DNA from: Alcaligenes pakistanensis | GTDB taxonomy: Bacteria; Pseudomonadota; Gammaproteobacteria; Burkholderiales; Burkholderiaceae_B | Assembly (NCBI RefSeq): GCF_014652815.1 | Contig: NZ_BMZN01000003.1 | Coordinates: forward strand, 637,429-701,428 | Direction of reading: 5' to 3' | DNA length: 64,000 nucleotides | Shown here: positions 62,576 to 64,000 of the stretch, piece by piece | Numbering within the stretch: position 1 is the stretch's first letter | How the letters are laid out: each line of letters opens with the position of its first letter | The notes under the pieces: generated by a model | Seen by the model: only the letters and a program-made list of their open reading frames with translations | Told to the model about the DNA's origin: nothing | Database searches by the model: none | Position numbers and translations under genes: made by a program

Positions 62576-63430
62576 TCAGCCCCCCGTTAGCTCGGCAGCG
62601 GGACCTGCAATCTGACTGATACGCTGGAACAGATCGGCGGCTTCTTCGGTACTTAAATTCAGGCCCAGCCGCGTCCGCAAACACTCTGCCCAAGCCACGG
62701 CATCCGTATATTGATGCCGTTGATAAAGCCCTGCGTTATCACGCTGCGTATAGGTGTCATTCACCATTAATTCGCGCACACCGGGCTGGGTGCGGCTGAT
62801 CAACAGGCTATTCAAAAACACCGATTGCGGATAAGTCGAGGTGTACCAATTACCAATCTCAAAATCGATCTGTGAAGCCCGGGCCAAGGTGTAGTGATAC
62901 ACCGTCTGCCATCCGGTAGGGCACTGAAACTGCACACTCAGCTCATCCCCCGCCTGCGCAATCCTATACACACCATGGGGCGTGGTTTGTGGGGTATCCA
63001 GCACAAACTCCAAGGGCGCGGTCTGAGTGGTAGAACCAAACGCCACATCAACAAACCAGCTGCGGCCTTCAAGATCCACGCGCAACAACATATGGGTCAG
63101 GCCGGTTTCTACCTCAGCAGGCACTTGCCAGCGCACACGGGCAATCAAGGGGGTGACGGTAAAGCCTATTTCCTGCAACACAGCCAAGAACAGCGTGTTG
63201 TGTTCAAAGCAATATCCACCACGCTGACGCTGGATCATTTTTTCTACAATGGCATCCAGATCCAGTGGCACACCCTCACCCATATAGGGCGCAATATTCT
63301 CAAAGGGAATCGCTTGGGGATGCAGCAGGTGCAGTTGCTGCAAAACCTCCAGGCTTGGCTCTACAGGCCCCTGATAGCCGATACGGGCAAAGTAAGCACT
63401 CAGAAAAGCGGTTTGTGAAATGACAGTCAT
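62576..63430 (-). CDS. nat: Arylamine N-acetyltransferase
   Basis: A 284-residue enzyme that transfers acetyl from acetyl-CoA to arylamines and hydrazines. The Cys-His-Asp triad is visible: RQRGGYCFEHNTLF (Cys), GLTHMLLRV (His) and WFVDVAFGS (Asp). The N-terminal PFENIAPYMGEGVPLDLDAI is also characteristic. The frame extends to 63496, but the ATG at 63430 gives the standard protein length. It lies between the LysR gene and thioredoxin. Confidence 0.95.
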   Translation of the reverse strand: MTVISQTAFLSAYFARIGYQGPVEPSLEVLQQLHLLHPQAIPFENIAPYMGEGVPLDLDAIVEKMIQRQRGGYCFEHNTLFLAVLQEIGFTVTPLIARVRWQVPAEVETGLTHMLLRVDLEGRSWFVDVAFGSTTQTAPLEFVLDTPQTTPHGVYRIAQAGDELSVQFQCPTGWQTVYHYTLARASQIDFEIGNWYTSTYPQSVFLNSLLISRTQPGVRELMVNDTYTQRDNAGLYQRHQYTDAVAWAECLRTRLGLNLSTEEAADLFQRISQIAGPAAELTGG

Positions 63431-63485
63431 CCGACACCACCGAAAATCGCGATTATGAAAAACAAGGCGGCCTAATAGGAGAGCC

Positions 63486-63533
63486 GGATCTGCCACCCCA
63501 CTGACACCCCATTGTCAGCAGCGCGGCAGATCC
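63486..63533. repeat. Nested inverted repeats between thioredoxin and nat genes
   Basis: The outer arms GGATCTGCC and GGCAGATCC are perfect, and inside them CTGACA and TGTCAG are also perfect. The thioredoxin stop lies 9 bp away. It could act as a thioredoxin terminator, although no U run follows, or be a small repetitive element. Confidence 0.45.
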
Positions 63534-63541
63534 TTAGTGGC

Positions 63542-63862
63542 TCAAGCGGCGTGCTGACTGACGAAATTCACCAAACTCTGTTTGGGAACTGCGCCAATCA
63601 AGCGATCAATCACCATGCCCTCTTTGAACAGCAAAACCGTAGGGATACTTTGGACACCATAGCGCGCTGCCAGATCAGGCGACTTATCCAGATCCACTTC
63701 GCCAAACTGAGCTTTACCCTGCATATCGTCAGCAATCGTATTGAAGATCGGTGCCATGACCCGGCAAGGGCCACACCATTGCGCCCAAAAGCGCACGGCA
63801 TATACATGGGATGCCTGGTCCAGTTCAGCATCAAAATTGTCGTTATTAAGTGTCTTGAGCAT
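63542..63862 (-). CDS. Thioredoxin
   Basis: A 106-residue dithiol-disulfide oxidoreductase with the active site FWAQWCGPCRVMAP, the cis-proline region GVQSIPTVLLFKEG and the end GAVPKQSLVNFV. The active site is identical to TrxA. Because GGAGTTTT lies before the ATG at 63862, the 5-codon longer frame is rejected. Whether it is the housekeeping thioredoxin or a second copy cannot be told from this window. Confidence 0.95.
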   Translation of the reverse strand: MLKTLNNDNFDAELDQASHVYAVRFWAQWCGPCRVMAPIFNTIADDMQGKAQFGEVDLDKSPDLAARYGVQSIPTVLLFKEGMVIDRLIGAVPKQSLVNFVSQHAA

Positions 63863-63940
63863 GAGCGAAAACTCCAAAAAGGTAAGAACGGGATAGCGCG
63901 CGTCAGGCAGTCACTGTGCAGTGCTTGCCCGAGACAACAA

Positions 63941-64000
63941 TCAGACAGGCAGACGGCGTCCCAGCAACTGGCCGGGCCAGTCTTCTACCTGGAAGGTGGC
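63941..64000 (-). CDS. C-terminal end of an unidentified protein, cut by window edge
   Basis: The minus strand reads an open frame of 19 codons ending ATFQVEDWPGQLLGRRLPV and TGA, entering from beyond the right edge. It is upstream of thioredoxin by 78 bp on the same strand. Too short to identify; another frame could be the real one. Confidence 0.4.
   Translation of the reverse strand, partial: ATFQVEDWPGQLLGRRLPV

Noticed and set aside
1-64000. Search by eye for tRNA or rRNA genes, CRISPR arrays, insertion sequences and att sites
   Set aside because: No cloverleaf ends, regularly spaced repeats, transposase-like frames or flanking direct repeats were noticed. Small tRNAs could still be missed without a covariance search.

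Overview
The window is chromosomal DNA of a betaproteobacterium of the order Burkholderiales, most probably Alcaligenaceae and possibly Alcaligenes. This rests on gene content and protein character: a PhaM-type PHB granule protein, the fmdB-DUF502-aspS order, a caa3-type oxidase operon with small Burkholderiales-specific proteins, and a phosphonatase-linked LysR regulator. No database search was run. Genes are dense and I see no rRNA, tRNA, insertion sequence, prophage or CRISPR array.

Layout. (1) 1-3916, minus strand: a 2-aminoethylphosphonate/phosphonoacetaldehyde operon (Fe-dependent alcohol dehydrogenase, OPA-type MFS transporter, LysR regulator, phnX cut by the window edge). (2) 4124-16020: two iron-uptake modules in mirror image. 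Each has a Fur-box-like site, an ECF sigma factor, a FecR anti-sigma factor, a TonB-dependent receptor with an STN signalling domain, and a YncE-like beta-propeller. They converge on one small DUF6616-type gene. (3) 16409-23267: amino-sugar and envelope block with glmS, an Lrp/AsnC regulator, a GT4 glycosyltransferase, glmU, phaM and a NUDIX hydrolase. (4) 23354-31312: cytochrome c oxidase operon (coxB with fused cytochrome c, coxA, two small proteins, subunit III, surf1, Sco-like protein, ctaA, ctaB). No cox11 is present in it. (5) 31311-36817: a CPA1 antiporter with a cyclic-nucleotide-binding-like tail, then DUF2946 and an OprC-like copper receptor. (6) 36886-40388: rpoH under a perfect CIRCE operator, with a structured 3' region that may yield a small RNA, followed by the glutathione-dependent formaldehyde pathway (fghA, adhC). 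(7) 40541-49300: fmdB-DUF502-aspS-ybhP-clsB operon, ubiA with a Na+/H+ antiporter, and an aminotransferase. (8) 49539-57326: a complete HutF-type histidine utilisation locus except hutG, split into hutDIF (+), hutHU (-) and hutC (+), with HutC-like operators in both control regions. (9) 57485-64000: detoxification and resistance-type genes (APH(6)-like kinase, AraC regulator, GNAT, 14-TM exporter with divergent LysR regulator, arylamine N-acetyltransferase, thioredoxin).

How they work together. The oxidase operon, the copper receptor pair and the haem A genes serve aerobic respiration. The paired Fec modules serve iron acquisition. The phn and hut loci feed phosphorus, nitrogen and carbon. 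I found no obviously new multi-gene system. The observations most worth checking are the possible small RNA in the rpoH 3' region (36886-36985), the CIRCE element placed on the rpoH promoter, the mirrored Fec/YncE modules, the oxidase operon without cox11, and the apparently near-leaderless promoter of the copper genes.
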